Assembly (NCBI RefSeq): GCF_025994315.1
Contig: NZ_BAQE01000007.1
Source of the DNA: Swaminathania salitolerans
Lineage (GTDB): Bacteria > Pseudomonadota > Alphaproteobacteria > Acetobacterales > Acetobacteraceae
Reading direction: 5' to 3' (one strand)
Length of the DNA stretch: 64,000 bases
Shown here: one piece after another, positions 36,345 to 45,388 of the stretch
Layout: every line of letters starts with the position of its first letter
Position numbering within the stretch: the stretch's first letter is position 1
Translations under genes and position numbers: made by a program
The notes under the pieces: generated by a model
Told to the model about the DNA's origin: nothing
Seen by the model: only the letters and a program-made list of their open reading frames with translations
Databases searched by the model: none

Positions 36345-37775
36345 TCAGGCGGTCTGCCATCCGAGCCCGATAAACGCGATCCGTCGTGTCGAGGCCATCT
36401 CCTGAACCACGATGACCTGACGTTCCTCCAGATAGGCCAGCTGCCGCCGGGCACGGCCCAGGGAATGGGTCCCGTAGGCCTGGGCGATCGCATCGTCATC
36501 CGGACATGGCGCATGGTCCAGAGCCGCGCGCGCAAGCAGAAGCACGACCCCCTGCACGTCTTCGGGAAGGCTGCGCGCGACATCCAGTGCCTGCTGCCAG
36601 TCCGGTTCGACCGACTGGGCATAGCCCGTGCCCGAGCGCACGCTTGCAAGCAGGATGCGGAAGGCCGCCAGATCGAGCACGTCGCGACTCAGCTTCTCGA
36701 TCCGCGCCCGGAGCTGGAAATCCTGATAGAGCGTCGCAAGAGGGCGATAGGCGGAATCGGTCTCCGACACGACGGCCTCCACGAGGGACCAGAGCCGCTC
36801 CGGATCCGCCTCGCAGGGAGTTTCCGGCTCCTCGACCGGAATGGTCGCATTATAGGCATCGAGCTGCGCGAGCAGATCGGGCGCAGCCGCCCGACGTTCG
36901 CGCGGGCGGGGGGGCGGTTCGACCACCGGCTCGAGAATGAGGCTGTAGCTGTCTTCCGCCGGGCGGGCTTCGAACGGGGTCAGAACAGGCCCGCCCGCAT
37001 GGCTGGCCGTTTCGACTTCGCCGATCGTGACCATCAGGGGGCGACGGCTGAGCGCCGGCCCCAGAGCCATGAACTGGCCACGGGCAAGATCGCGAAACCC
37101 TTCCGCAGTGCGCCTCTCCATCCCGAGCAGATCTGCCGCGCGCAGCATGTCGATATCGAGGAAGGTACGTCCCATCAGGAAATTCGAGGCTTCGGCCGCG
37201 ACATTCTTGGCGAGTTTCGCCAGACGCTGGGTGGCGATCACGCCGGCCAGCCCCCTCTTTCGACCGCGACACATGAGATTGGTCATGGCACCGAGAGAGA
37301 GACGACGCGCCTCATCCGACGTGTCTCCTCCCGCGACCGGCGCGAAAAGCTGCGCCTCATCGACGACGACGAGAACCGGATACCAGAAGGTACGCGGCGC
37401 CTCGAACATACCGTTCAGAAAGGATCCGGCCGCACGCAGCTGCATCTCGGCCTCGACCGATTCGAGATTGAGCACGACGGAGGCGCGATGCATTCGCGCG
37501 CGCTCGCCCGCTGCACGCAAGGTCGCCTCGGTCTGCTCCGCCGCATCGATGACGAGATGTCCGTATTTCTCCGCAAGAGTGACGAAATCGCCTTCCGGAT
37601 CGACGATGACCTGCTGAACGAGCGTCGCCGTCTGCTCGAGAAGACGACGCAGCAGATGCGACTTTCCCGAGCCCGAATTGCCCTGGACGAGCAGACGGGT
37701 CGAAAGGAGTTCGGTCAGGTCTAGGGGGATATCCGCGCCATCCCGGCCACGGCCCATCACGATGGAAACGCTCAT
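36345..37775 (-). CDS. HerA/DUF87-like ATPase
   Basis: A 476-residue P-loop ATPase of the HerA-FtsK type. Walker A reads GNSGSGKSH near residue 33, Walker B LVVVDEAQLFAP near 137 and an arginine-containing segment ATQRLAKLAKN near 182. The C-terminal third is helical with a Pro/Arg-rich linker near 290. Classic HerA works with the nuclease NurA in DNA end processing, but no nuclease is adjacent, so the role is open. It follows the flavoprotein gene by 11 bases. Confidence 0.82.
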   Translation of the reverse strand: MSVSIVMGRGRDGADIPLDLTELLSTRLLVQGNSGSGKSHLLRRLLEQTATLVQQVIVDPEGDFVTLAEKYGHLVIDAAEQTEATLRAAGERARMHRASVVLNLESVEAEMQLRAAGSFLNGMFEAPRTFWYPVLVVVDEAQLFAPVAGGDTSDEARRLSLGAMTNLMCRGRKRGLAGVIATQRLAKLAKNVAAEASNFLMGRTFLDIDMLRAADLLGMERRTAEGFRDLARGQFMALGPALSRRPLMVTIGEVETASHAGGPVLTPFEARPAEDSYSLILEPVVEPPPRPRERRAAAPDLLAQLDAYNATIPVEEPETPCEADPERLWSLVEAVVSETDSAYRPLATLYQDFQLRARIEKLSRDVLDLAAFRILLASVRSGTGYAQSVEPDWQQALDVARSLPEDVQGVVLLLARAALDHAPCPDDDAIAQAYGTHSLGRARRQLAYLEERQVIVVQEMASTRRIAFIGLGWQTA

Positions 37776-37786
37776 GACCGGTGTCC

Positions 37787-39097
37787 CTACCCCAACTCGG
37801 GAGGCAAGTCAGCCTTCGGCGAGACGGTCCCCCCCTCGATCGCAGAAGCGCCCGCTCCGTCCTGCCGGGCGGCCAGCCAGGCTTTCATGCCCTCTCCGGC
37901 GGCGCGTCCGGTCGCAAAACAGGCCTGCAGAAGATATCCCCCCGTCGGGGCTTCCCAGTCGAGCATCTCGCCCGCAACGAAAACCCCGGGGCGATCCCGC
38001 AGCATGAAGGCATCGTCGAGCACCGCGCGCCGCACGCCCCCTGCCGTGGAAATGGCCCGGGAGAGGGAATCGGGCGCCGTCAGGATCACCGGACAGGATT
38101 TGATCGTATCCGCCAGAGAGGAGAACCGCCCCCCTTCCTGCGCGCGGGCCGCCTCACCGCCTCCCTGCGCCTGCGCTTCATGCAGAAGGAACCGCGCCGC
38201 CGGCGCAAGACCGATGCGACGCAATCGGTTGGACAGGCTCTCCCGCGCGCGTCCCCGCTCGAGACGCGTCGCGAGTTCCCCGGCTTCCATGCCGGGACGC
38301 AGATCGACGAGCAGGCGAGCCGAGCCCGACCCGGCGATTCGCGCACGCAGCGCGGCAGCCAGACGATAGACCGGCGCCCCTTCGAGACCGGAGCGCGTGA
38401 TCGTGACATCGCCCCGGGCGCGTTGCCCCTCCGCACAGAGCGTGACCGCATGAAGGATCGTGCCCTCGAAACGCTGATGAAACGCCATTGGCAGGGCCGT
38501 ACGGAAACCGCAATTGGCAGGCTGCAAGGGCGAGACGGAACCCGGAGGCAGCAGGTCTGTCCAGCCTCCATCGCTGCCCAGTCTCGGCCAGGATGCACCC
38601 CCGAGGGCCAGAACGACGTTTCTGCCAGGATGGCTATATGCGCCCGCAGGCGTCTCGAAGCACGGCCCCCCCCCTTCGCTCCATCCGATCCAGCGATGAC
38701 GCAGGGCGAAGACGACCCCCCGGGCGGCGAGACGGGCAAGCCAGGCGCGAAGAAGCGGCGATGCTTTCATGGCCTCGGGAAAGACGCGGCCGCTGCTGCC
38801 GGTGAAACACGGTTGACCGAGCGCCTCGGCCCAGCGCCTCAACGCAGAGGGCGGGAAGGCCGTCACACACGGCGCAAGCCAGTCCTTCGCCGCGCCATAG
38901 CGCGTGAGGAAACCGGCGAGAGGTTCCGCATGGGTCAGATTGAGACCGCTCCTCCCGGCCATGAGGAATTTCCGGGCCGGGCTCGGCATCTGGTCGTACA
39001 CGACAACGGCATGACCCGCCTCTGACAATATCTCGGCAGCGCTCAACCCTGCGGGCCCTGCACCGATCACAGCGATATCGTTCGTCTCTTTCTGCAT
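37787..39097 (-). CDS. HI0933/YhiN-family FAD-dependent oxidoreductase
   Basis: A 436-residue flavoprotein. The FAD motif IAVIGAGPAGLSAAEIL lies at about residues 8-24, followed by RKFLMAGRSGLNLTH, which typifies this family, and the closing FVAGEMLDWEAPTGGYLLQACFATG in parts near 385-410. Members of this family act on diverse substrates; the physiological one here is unknown. It leads a minus-strand set with the HerA-like ATPase and the 71-residue protein. Confidence 0.87.
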   Translation of the reverse strand: MQKETNDIAVIGAGPAGLSAAEILSEAGHAVVVYDQMPSPARKFLMAGRSGLNLTHAEPLAGFLTRYGAAKDWLAPCVTAFPPSALRRWAEALGQPCFTGSSGRVFPEAMKASPLLRAWLARLAARGVVFALRHRWIGWSEGGGPCFETPAGAYSHPGRNVVLALGGASWPRLGSDGGWTDLLPPGSVSPLQPANCGFRTALPMAFHQRFEGTILHAVTLCAEGQRARGDVTITRSGLEGAPVYRLAAALRARIAGSGSARLLVDLRPGMEAGELATRLERGRARESLSNRLRRIGLAPAARFLLHEAQAQGGGEAARAQEGGRFSSLADTIKSCPVILTAPDSLSRAISTAGGVRRAVLDDAFMLRDRPGVFVAGEMLDWEAPTGGYLLQACFATGRAAGEGMKAWLAARQDGAGASAIEGGTVSPKADLPPELG

Positions 39098-39338
39098 GGA
39101 CCGCGTTTAGGCCCGTTCACCGAATAGTGCCAGAGAGCGCGATGTTTCCGCTTGAGCCATGCCGGGAAACCGGCTCATGATCCGGCGCACCGGACCAGAC
39201 CGGACAGAAAAGCGGCACCGGGCAGGGCGTGACCCGCCGGGTACGACTCGACAGACATGATCAGCCGGACATGGCTGGTCGGACCAGGCCCGCCGGACAT
39301 GGCCCGCTTCACAGGACCCACGTCAATCAGGACATCTC

Positions 39339-40823
39339 ATGATTGCTCTTTCGACCAGAACCCTGCCCGAGATCCCAGCAGGGGTCGAGGTTTTCTCCTA
39401 TGACCGGGAGAGGCTCGAGCCGGGCATCGTCCATCTCAGCGTCGGCAATTTCCATCGCGCGCATCAATGCTGGTATATCGACCGCCTCCTCCACGAGCCG
39501 AGCAACAGCCACTGGGCCCTGTGCGGTGTCGGGCTGATCGACGATGCGACCGAGCGGCTGAAGCTCGAGGCGTTTCCTGCCCAGAACGACCTCTATACCC
39601 TGACCCGCTATGCCCCGGACGGATCGTGCAGCCACCAGGTGATCGGCGCGATCGTCGCCTATCTCTTCGCGCCGGCCGATCCGGAAGCGGTGCTCGAGCG
39701 GATGGCGGATCCGAACACGCGTATCGTGTCGATGACGATCACCGAAGGCGGTTACAACCAGGATCATGCGACCGGCACCTATCGCCTCGACGATACCACC
39801 ACGCGCGCCGAGCTGGCCGATCCGGCACGTCCCCGGACGGCGTTCGGTTATATCGTCGAGGCGCTGAGACGACGTCGCGCTGCCGGTACCGCACCGTTTA
39901 CGGTCATGTCCTGCGACAATCTTCGCGATAACGGTCTGGTCACCCGCCATTCCGTCCTCAGCCATGCGCGGGCGCTCGATCCGGATCTGGCCGCCTGGAT
40001 CGAGGCCCATGTGAGTTTCCCGAGCACCATGGTGGACCGGATCACGCCCGCCGTGCTGAAGGAGGATGCCGAGCGGATCAACGCGGCCTGCGGCGTCGTC
40101 GATCGTCTGCCGGTCGTTTCCGAAGAATTCGCGCAATGGGTCATCGAGGACAATTTCGTCAACGGTCGTCCCGCCCTCGAAACCGTGGGCGCGCAGCTCG
40201 TACCCGATGTGCATCCCTACGAGCTGGCAAAAACGCGCATGCTCAACGCCTCGCATTCCATGCTCGCCTATCCCGGCCAGCTCGCGGGGCTGCAGACCGT
40301 ACGGGACGCGATCACGCAGGAGGACATCGCGCAGCTCGTCGAGATGTTCATGAGCCGGGACGTCATTCCCTATCTCACCGCACCGCCCGGCATGGAGCTG
40401 GAGGCCTATCGCGACCTGATCATCGCGCGTTTCGGCAATCCAGCGGTTGGCGACCGGCTTGCGCGGATCACCGGAGACGGCGCGAGCAAGCTTCCGACAT
40501 TCATCGCGCCCAGCTGGAACGCTCTGGTCGAGGCCGGCAAGGACGTGCACCGGATCGCCTTCGTTCTCGCCTGCTTCATACGGTATCTCCGCGGTCGCAC
40601 GGATCAGGATCTCGCATTCACGCCGTTCGAGCCGGCACTTCCCGAGACGCAGCGCCATCTCGCCCAGTCCTGGGAGACTGTCTTCTCCATGCCGGTCTTC
40701 GCGAGCTTCTCCCTCGAAGACGTGCATCGTTCCCTCATCCGCTCCCTGGCCGAGGCGATGGAACGCGAAGGCACGATCGCCGTTCTGCAAGACGTACTCG
40801 AGAAAAGCCTGCCACACGTCTGA
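39339..40823 (+). CDS. Mannitol 2-dehydrogenase family polyol dehydrogenase
   Basis: A 494-residue long-chain polyol dehydrogenase that interconverts a sugar alcohol and a ketose (mannitol/fructose, or a related pair such as arabitol/xylulose or fructuronate/mannonate) with NAD(P). The N-terminal HLSVGNFHRAHQ carries the modified Rossmann glycine motif, TEGGYNQD lies near 140, and the catalytic lysine is in KTRMLNASH near 300. Length and motifs fit mannitol dehydrogenase closely. Polyol oxidation is central to acetic acid bacteria. Confidence 0.87.
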   Translation: MIALSTRTLPEIPAGVEVFSYDRERLEPGIVHLSVGNFHRAHQCWYIDRLLHEPSNSHWALCGVGLIDDATERLKLEAFPAQNDLYTLTRYAPDGSCSHQVIGAIVAYLFAPADPEAVLERMADPNTRIVSMTITEGGYNQDHATGTYRLDDTTTRAELADPARPRTAFGYIVEALRRRRAAGTAPFTVMSCDNLRDNGLVTRHSVLSHARALDPDLAAWIEAHVSFPSTMVDRITPAVLKEDAERINAACGVVDRLPVVSEEFAQWVIEDNFVNGRPALETVGAQLVPDVHPYELAKTRMLNASHSMLAYPGQLAGLQTVRDAITQEDIAQLVEMFMSRDVIPYLTAPPGMELEAYRDLIIARFGNPAVGDRLARITGDGASKLPTFIAPSWNALVEAGKDVHRIAFVLACFIRYLRGRTDQDLAFTPFEPALPETQRHLAQSWETVFSMPVFASFSLEDVHRSLIRSLAEAMEREGTIAVLQDVLEKSLPHV

Positions 40824-40884
40824 AACCCTGCCACATGCGGGGGGCTGGCTGCTCCGATTTCCGAAAGAAGGCGAAGACAGCATC

Positions 40885-41955
40885 ATGCCCGTTCACTCCC
40901 TCCGCCCGCGTGTGGCTCTCCCCGCCATCATGTGTCTTTTCGCGCTCTCGGCCTCACCCACCCCTCTCGTTTCCGAAGCGTCGGCACAGAGCGGCACGCC
41001 GCTCTCGTCGCTCACCGGGGCGACGGCCTGGCTCAACTCCCCTCCCCTGACTGCGGCCGGGCTCAGGGGGAAGGTCGTTCTGGTGGATTTCTGGACCTAT
41101 TCCTGCATCAATTGTCTGCGCGAGATGCCGTATATCGAGGCATGGGCACAGAAATACCGCCCGTACGGCCTCGTGGTGATCGGCGTTCACGCGCCGGAAT
41201 TCGCGTTCGAGAAAAACATCGACAATATCCGTCGCGCGATCGACCGGTTCCATATCACCTTCCCGGTCGCGGTCGATAACGACCGGGCGATATGGAACGG
41301 CTTCGGCAATGAATACTGGCCTGCCGCCTATTTCATCGGCGGCGACGGTCATGTACGCGCCCATCACTTCGGTGAAGGGGATTACGACCGGTCCGAGCAT
41401 TTCCTGCAATCCCTCCTGCTGGAAAACGGCGCGCGGAACGTTCCGACCGATCTCGTCCATCCCAAAGGAACCGGCGAGCAGGAAGAGGCCGATCTCGGAG
41501 CGATCGGCTCGCCCGAGACCTATATCGGCTATGCCCGGACCCAGCATTTCGCCTCGACAGGGGGCGCCGTTCAGGACTCGCCGAACGATTACGTCATCGA
41601 GCGCACCCTCGCCCTGAACGACTGGGGACTGACCGGAAACTGGACGGTCGGCGAGGAATCGGCCCGTCTCAACAAGGGAGGAGGCAGCATCAGCTTCCGT
41701 TTCCACGCGCGCGATCTGCATATGGTGCTCGGAACTGGCAAAAGCGCAAAACCCGTGGCCTTTCACGTGACAATCGACGGCCATGCACCGGGCGCGATGC
41801 ATGGAACCGACTGCGATGCGGATGGCAACGGCACGGTAAGCGGCCAGCGCCTCTACCAGCTCGTGCGCCAGCCGGGACATGATATCGGCGACCATGTCTT
41901 CAGGATCGAGTTCAAGGCCCCTGGTGTGGAGGCCTATTCCTTTACCTTCGGCTGA
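40885..41955 (+). CDS. Secreted thioredoxin-like protein with C-terminal beta domain
   Basis: A 356-residue periplasmic protein. The signal peptide is about residues 1-35. The TlpA/DipZ-like thioredoxin domain (about 45-185) has VDFWTYSCINCLREMPY with active-site CINC. The C-terminal 150 residues form a separate domain starting near SPETYIGYARTQHF, as in the periplasmic part of DipZ. No CcdA-like membrane partner is fused or adjacent, so its electron source is unknown. It starts 61 bases after the polyol dehydrogenase. Confidence 0.83.
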   Translation: MPVHSLRPRVALPAIMCLFALSASPTPLVSEASAQSGTPLSSLTGATAWLNSPPLTAAGLRGKVVLVDFWTYSCINCLREMPYIEAWAQKYRPYGLVVIGVHAPEFAFEKNIDNIRRAIDRFHITFPVAVDNDRAIWNGFGNEYWPAAYFIGGDGHVRAHHFGEGDYDRSEHFLQSLLLENGARNVPTDLVHPKGTGEQEEADLGAIGSPETYIGYARTQHFASTGGAVQDSPNDYVIERTLALNDWGLTGNWTVGEESARLNKGGGSISFRFHARDLHMVLGTGKSAKPVAFHVTIDGHAPGAMHGTDCDADGNGTVSGQRLYQLVRQPGHDIGDHVFRIEFKAPGVEAYSFTFG

Positions 41956-41959
41956 GCTG

Positions 41960-41993
41960 GACGCCGGGAACCTGCCATTTGCAGGGGGGCGTC
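41960..41993. terminator. Nested hairpin between convergent genes
   Basis: GACGCC (41960-41965) pairs with GGCGTC (41988-41993), enclosing CCTGC/GCAGG with a CATTT loop. It lies 4 bases after the thioredoxin-like gene and reaches the stop codon of the convergent receptor gene. No T-run is present; it may serve both genes. Confidence 0.55.
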
Positions 41994-44295
41994 AGAATTG
42001 CGTGGACACCGTGCCCGTCATCGAGAAGCGGGCATTGGTCATGAACGAGTTTCCATAACCGGTATAGGGCGCGAGGCTGCCGCTATAGACGGTGCTCGGG
42101 TCCCTCGCACTGTAGATCGCCCCCATTGCGCCAGTCCGGACGATGGAGCCGGTCACGTTGGCAAAATTGAGCTTGAACGTCGGAGACTGGGCGATCCCTA
42201 CAGGGTGGAAGCGATAGCCGAGGGAGATCGTGTTGGTTACGAAACCGGGAATACGCTGATCTCCCGCAACGCTGACCGATTGGGGGCCGGTGTAATGCAG
42301 GCTCGCATTGCTGAAGAACCCGGCATATTTATAGGTCACGCCGAAATTCGCGAGCACGCGTGGCGCCATGATCGCCTGCGTTCCACGCGAGGGGAGAAGC
42401 GCGCCGGAATAGGGATCCAGAACGTCGCTATCCTGCACTGCGTGGAGATACTCGACGGATGCATAAGGGCTGATCCCGTGATAGGAGCGCCCCGAGAGCA
42501 TGACGTCGAAACCGCGCATATGCTGGTTTCCGATCGAGAAGGGCCGGAACTGGTTCATCCCCAGATACTGGTTCACGATCCGGTTGGTGACGTTGTAGTT
42601 GAAGAACGATGCGTCGAAGATCACGTAGCGATCGTGATACCGGTATCCGATCTCCTCCTTGATCGAATACTGGTTCTTCGGAATCGGCATACTGGTATAG
42701 AGCCATCCGAGATCGACCGCACTCGGCTGGCGATAATCCCCTTCCGCGTTCATGTAGATCTGGCTATGGCTGTCGATCGTGTATCCCACCGAGAGCTGCG
42801 GCAAGGGCTCCGTCCGGTTGTTGGACATGCGCCCGTACAGATCCTTGTTCCACGTATTCGCCATGACGAACTTGAACCCGGCCTCGATCTCGAGCCGGTC
42901 CTGGAGATAGCGTGCGCGATCTTCCACGAACAGGGAATGGATCTCGTATCCTGCGTTCTGCTGATCTCCCGCATCGATGCGATAGGCCGCAGCATTCGGG
43001 CTCGGTGCCGCGCCATTCGCCATGGTGTAGCTCGTCGGATAGGACTGGGCCGTGTAGTTGTTCTCGTACCAGTAGCCGAGCGCGACATGATTATGCCTGT
43101 CGAGATCGTAGCCGAGCTTGGCGACCGCGCCGCGACGCTCGGTCGCCCCCTGGAGGAAGTAACTCGTGACGTTGCGCGATGCGCCATCGGGCTGGGTCTC
43201 GACGCCCCCCGGAGAGGCATCCCAGCCACGACCGAGATTGTAATAGGCCTGGATATCAAAGGTGAAGCGGTGCGGCAGGACGATATGCACCGGCGCCGAA
43301 AGGAAAACCTGATTCCAGTAATCGGTGTTGTTCTTCCAGTAGTTGATATTTCCGGAATCGGCGGATCGCCCGTATCCCTGCCCCGTATGCTTGTACAGAT
43401 AGAATTCCTGCGCAGTCGGATAATTGTCGATCGTGAAATCTTCCCAGTTCCACGAAACGAAGGTCCTGGCGTACGATCCGTTATCCCAGGTCTTGTTCAG
43501 ACCGAAATCGATATGCCGACGCTCGTTGATCCCGGCGCCCATCCAGCTTCGCGCATGCGTGTTGGAAAACGAGAAAAAGCCGCGCACCCCCGTATGGCCG
43601 ATCTCTCCGGTATCCACACGCATGAATTCGCGTGAGAGATTGTTGGTCCCGTAGGAGAAATCGACCAGCCCGCCGAAATGTCTGGCAGGCGTATGCGACT
43701 GTTCGTTCATCGTTCCGGCGGCAGCAGACATGACCGGCAGAGCCGTTTCGGAACTCCCGGGCGTCAGCGATACGGATTCGAGATTCTCCGTGTCGATATT
43801 CTCGGTAATGTATTTCGCAGCCGCGGCGGGCGCGCCATCCAGCAGAAGCGCCATATCAAGATCGGTCAGGCCACGGGTCTGGATCTGCCCTCCCTGCATC
43901 CCGTAGGGATCCGGCGTGCTGATGCTGACGCTGGGGAGATTCTGGATGAGATCGAGCGCGGTGCTCGATGGATTGCGCATCGCGATATATTCCCGATCCA
44001 CCGTCTGCACCGAACGCGGCGCATGTTCGATACGCATCATGCCTCCTCCGCCATTGAGGACGCGACGCGACGTTCTGATCGATATCTCCTCCGCCCGGAC
44101 CGGACGCGATGGCGTAACGGCAGCAGAAGCCGGGCGCGCCGCGTTACGGGTCGTATGCCGGGCCGGGGGCGCCCCGTGGGGCCGATGCTCCAGGGGGGTA
44201 GCACCATGGGCGGATGAAACCGCCCCGACCGTCACGACGATCAGGAGGACGGCGCGGGCCTCCGCGGTCTCGAGCAAGGTAAAGCGATGCGCCAT
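41992..44295 (-). CDS. TonB-dependent outer-membrane receptor
   Basis: A 767-residue receptor. A signal peptide (about 1-31) and a Pro/Arg-rich linker precede a TonB-box-like EEISI near 69. The plug domain (about 90-200) includes APRSVQTVDREYI and ALLLDGAPAAA. A beta barrel follows with alternating aromatic strands and the terminal Phe expected of outer-membrane proteins. It is most like receptors for siderophores or other small chelates; the ligand cannot be read from sequence. No transporter genes are adjacent. Confidence 0.92.
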   Translation of the reverse strand: MAHRFTLLETAEARAVLLIVVTVGAVSSAHGATPLEHRPHGAPPARHTTRNAARPASAAVTPSRPVRAEEISIRTSRRVLNGGGGMMRIEHAPRSVQTVDREYIAMRNPSSTALDLIQNLPSVSISTPDPYGMQGGQIQTRGLTDLDMALLLDGAPAAAAKYITENIDTENLESVSLTPGSSETALPVMSAAAGTMNEQSHTPARHFGGLVDFSYGTNNLSREFMRVDTGEIGHTGVRGFFSFSNTHARSWMGAGINERRHIDFGLNKTWDNGSYARTFVSWNWEDFTIDNYPTAQEFYLYKHTGQGYGRSADSGNINYWKNNTDYWNQVFLSAPVHIVLPHRFTFDIQAYYNLGRGWDASPGGVETQPDGASRNVTSYFLQGATERRGAVAKLGYDLDRHNHVALGYWYENNYTAQSYPTSYTMANGAAPSPNAAAYRIDAGDQQNAGYEIHSLFVEDRARYLQDRLEIEAGFKFVMANTWNKDLYGRMSNNRTEPLPQLSVGYTIDSHSQIYMNAEGDYRQPSAVDLGWLYTSMPIPKNQYSIKEEIGYRYHDRYVIFDASFFNYNVTNRIVNQYLGMNQFRPFSIGNQHMRGFDVMLSGRSYHGISPYASVEYLHAVQDSDVLDPYSGALLPSRGTQAIMAPRVLANFGVTYKYAGFFSNASLHYTGPQSVSVAGDQRIPGFVTNTISLGYRFHPVGIAQSPTFKLNFANVTGSIVRTGAMGAIYSARDPSTVYSGSLAPYTGYGNSFMTNARFSMTGTVSTQF

Positions 44296-44345
44296 CGAGG
44301 ATCCTCTGACAGGAAAACAAGCCGTCGATTCTACCGTCTTTCCAC

Positions 44346-44357
44346 CGTAATATTACG
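44346..44357. promoter_or_regulatory. Perfect palindrome upstream of the receptor
   Basis: CGTAATATTACG is a 12-bp perfect palindrome about 50 bases upstream of the receptor ATG, in a locally AT-rich stretch. Position and symmetry suit an operator for a metal-responsive repressor such as Fur or Zur, which is inference. No B12-type riboswitch is recognisable here. Confidence 0.45.
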
Positions 44358-44527
44358 ATAGCGGTTCGAAATGACAAAGCCTTCTCCTACGCGCGCAGCA
44401 AATTACCCCGCAAGATAAATTTGTGTCATACTATGTCTTGCCCTCCCCTCCGTTCACGCGCCCGCCACGCCCTGGACGTTTGCGGCCGGTCAGGGAAAGG
44501 GAGCAGCGAGGAGGCCCGCATCGGGGC

Positions 44528-45388
44528 TCAGACGTCGATATCGAGACCGATATCGAGGGCAGTCACGCTATGGGTCAACCATCCCAGAGAGAGGACATCG
44601 ACCCCGGATGCCGCAATCGCAGGGGCGGTTTGCGGCGTAATGCCTCCGGAGGCTTCCGTAACGGCCCGTCCCCCCACCATCGCGACACCCTGACGGAGAA
44701 GATCGGGCGACATATTGTCGAGAAGATAGGCATCGGCTCCCCCGCAAGCCAGCGCCTCGGCGAGCTGGTCCAGCGTATCGACCTCGAGCGCCACGGACAT
44801 CAGATGACCTGCCCTTCGCCGCGCCGCCTCGAGCGCTTCGCGAACACCGCCGCACAGGGCGATGTGATTGTCCTTGATGAGGATCGCATCGTCCAGACGA
44901 TAGCGATGATTGCTTCCTCCGCCCGCGGCGACAGCATATTTCTGGATCATTCGCAAACCCGGCAGGGTCTTGCGGGTGCAGCAGACCCGCGCATGCGTCC
45001 CTTGCACCGCATCCACGACCCCGCGCGTCGCCGTCGCGATCCCGCTGAGATGGGAAAGCAGATTGAGCGCCGTACGCTCCCCCCCGAGAACGGTCAGTGC
45101 GTCCCCCTCGACTTCCGCCACGATATCACCCGGGTCGAGACGGTCTCCGTCCTGTCTGAACGCGTCGAAGCGGGTCGAGCCGTCGATCAGCGTGAAGGAG
45201 AGCCGGGCCGCACTCAACCCGGCCAGAACGCCCGGATGCCGCGCCCGGAATCTGGCGCGCAGGGTCTGGCCGGGCCGCGCGATGGCCTGGGTCGTTGCAT
45301 CGCCCCCGATTCCGAAATCCTCCATCAGGCCGGCGCGAACGATCGGCTCCCACAGAAGATCGGGCAAGATATGATGAGAAGTCGTCAT
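44528..45388 (-). CDS. nadC: Nicotinate-nucleotide pyrophosphorylase (quinolinate PRTase)
   Basis: Last step of de novo NAD precursor synthesis: quinolinate plus PRPP gives nicotinate mononucleotide. The 286 residues show ERTALNLLSHLSGIAT, CTRKTLPGLRMIQKYAV, GGGSNHRYRLDDAILIKDNH in adjoining parts and EASGGITP near 245. The ATG overlaps the nadB stop (ATGA), so it is the third gene of nadA-nadB-nadC under the NadQ operator. Confidence 0.96.
   Translation of the reverse strand: MTTSHHILPDLLWEPIVRAGLMEDFGIGGDATTQAIARPGQTLRARFRARHPGVLAGLSAARLSFTLIDGSTRFDAFRQDGDRLDPGDIVAEVEGDALTVLGGERTALNLLSHLSGIATATRGVVDAVQGTHARVCCTRKTLPGLRMIQKYAVAAGGGSNHRYRLDDAILIKDNHIALCGGVREALEAARRRAGHLMSVALEVDTLDQLAEALACGGADAYLLDNMSPDLLRQGVAMVGGRAVTEASGGITPQTAPAIAASGVDVLSLGWLTHSVTALDIGLDIDV

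Noticed and set aside
41998..43635. 545-codon plus-strand frame opposite the TonB-dependent receptor
   Set aside because: No recognisable domain and entirely within the coding strand of a convincing receptor gene.
44296..44527. Cobalamin riboswitch upstream of the receptor
   Set aside because: No B12-box-like segment or multi-stem architecture is recognisable; only a short palindrome is seen.
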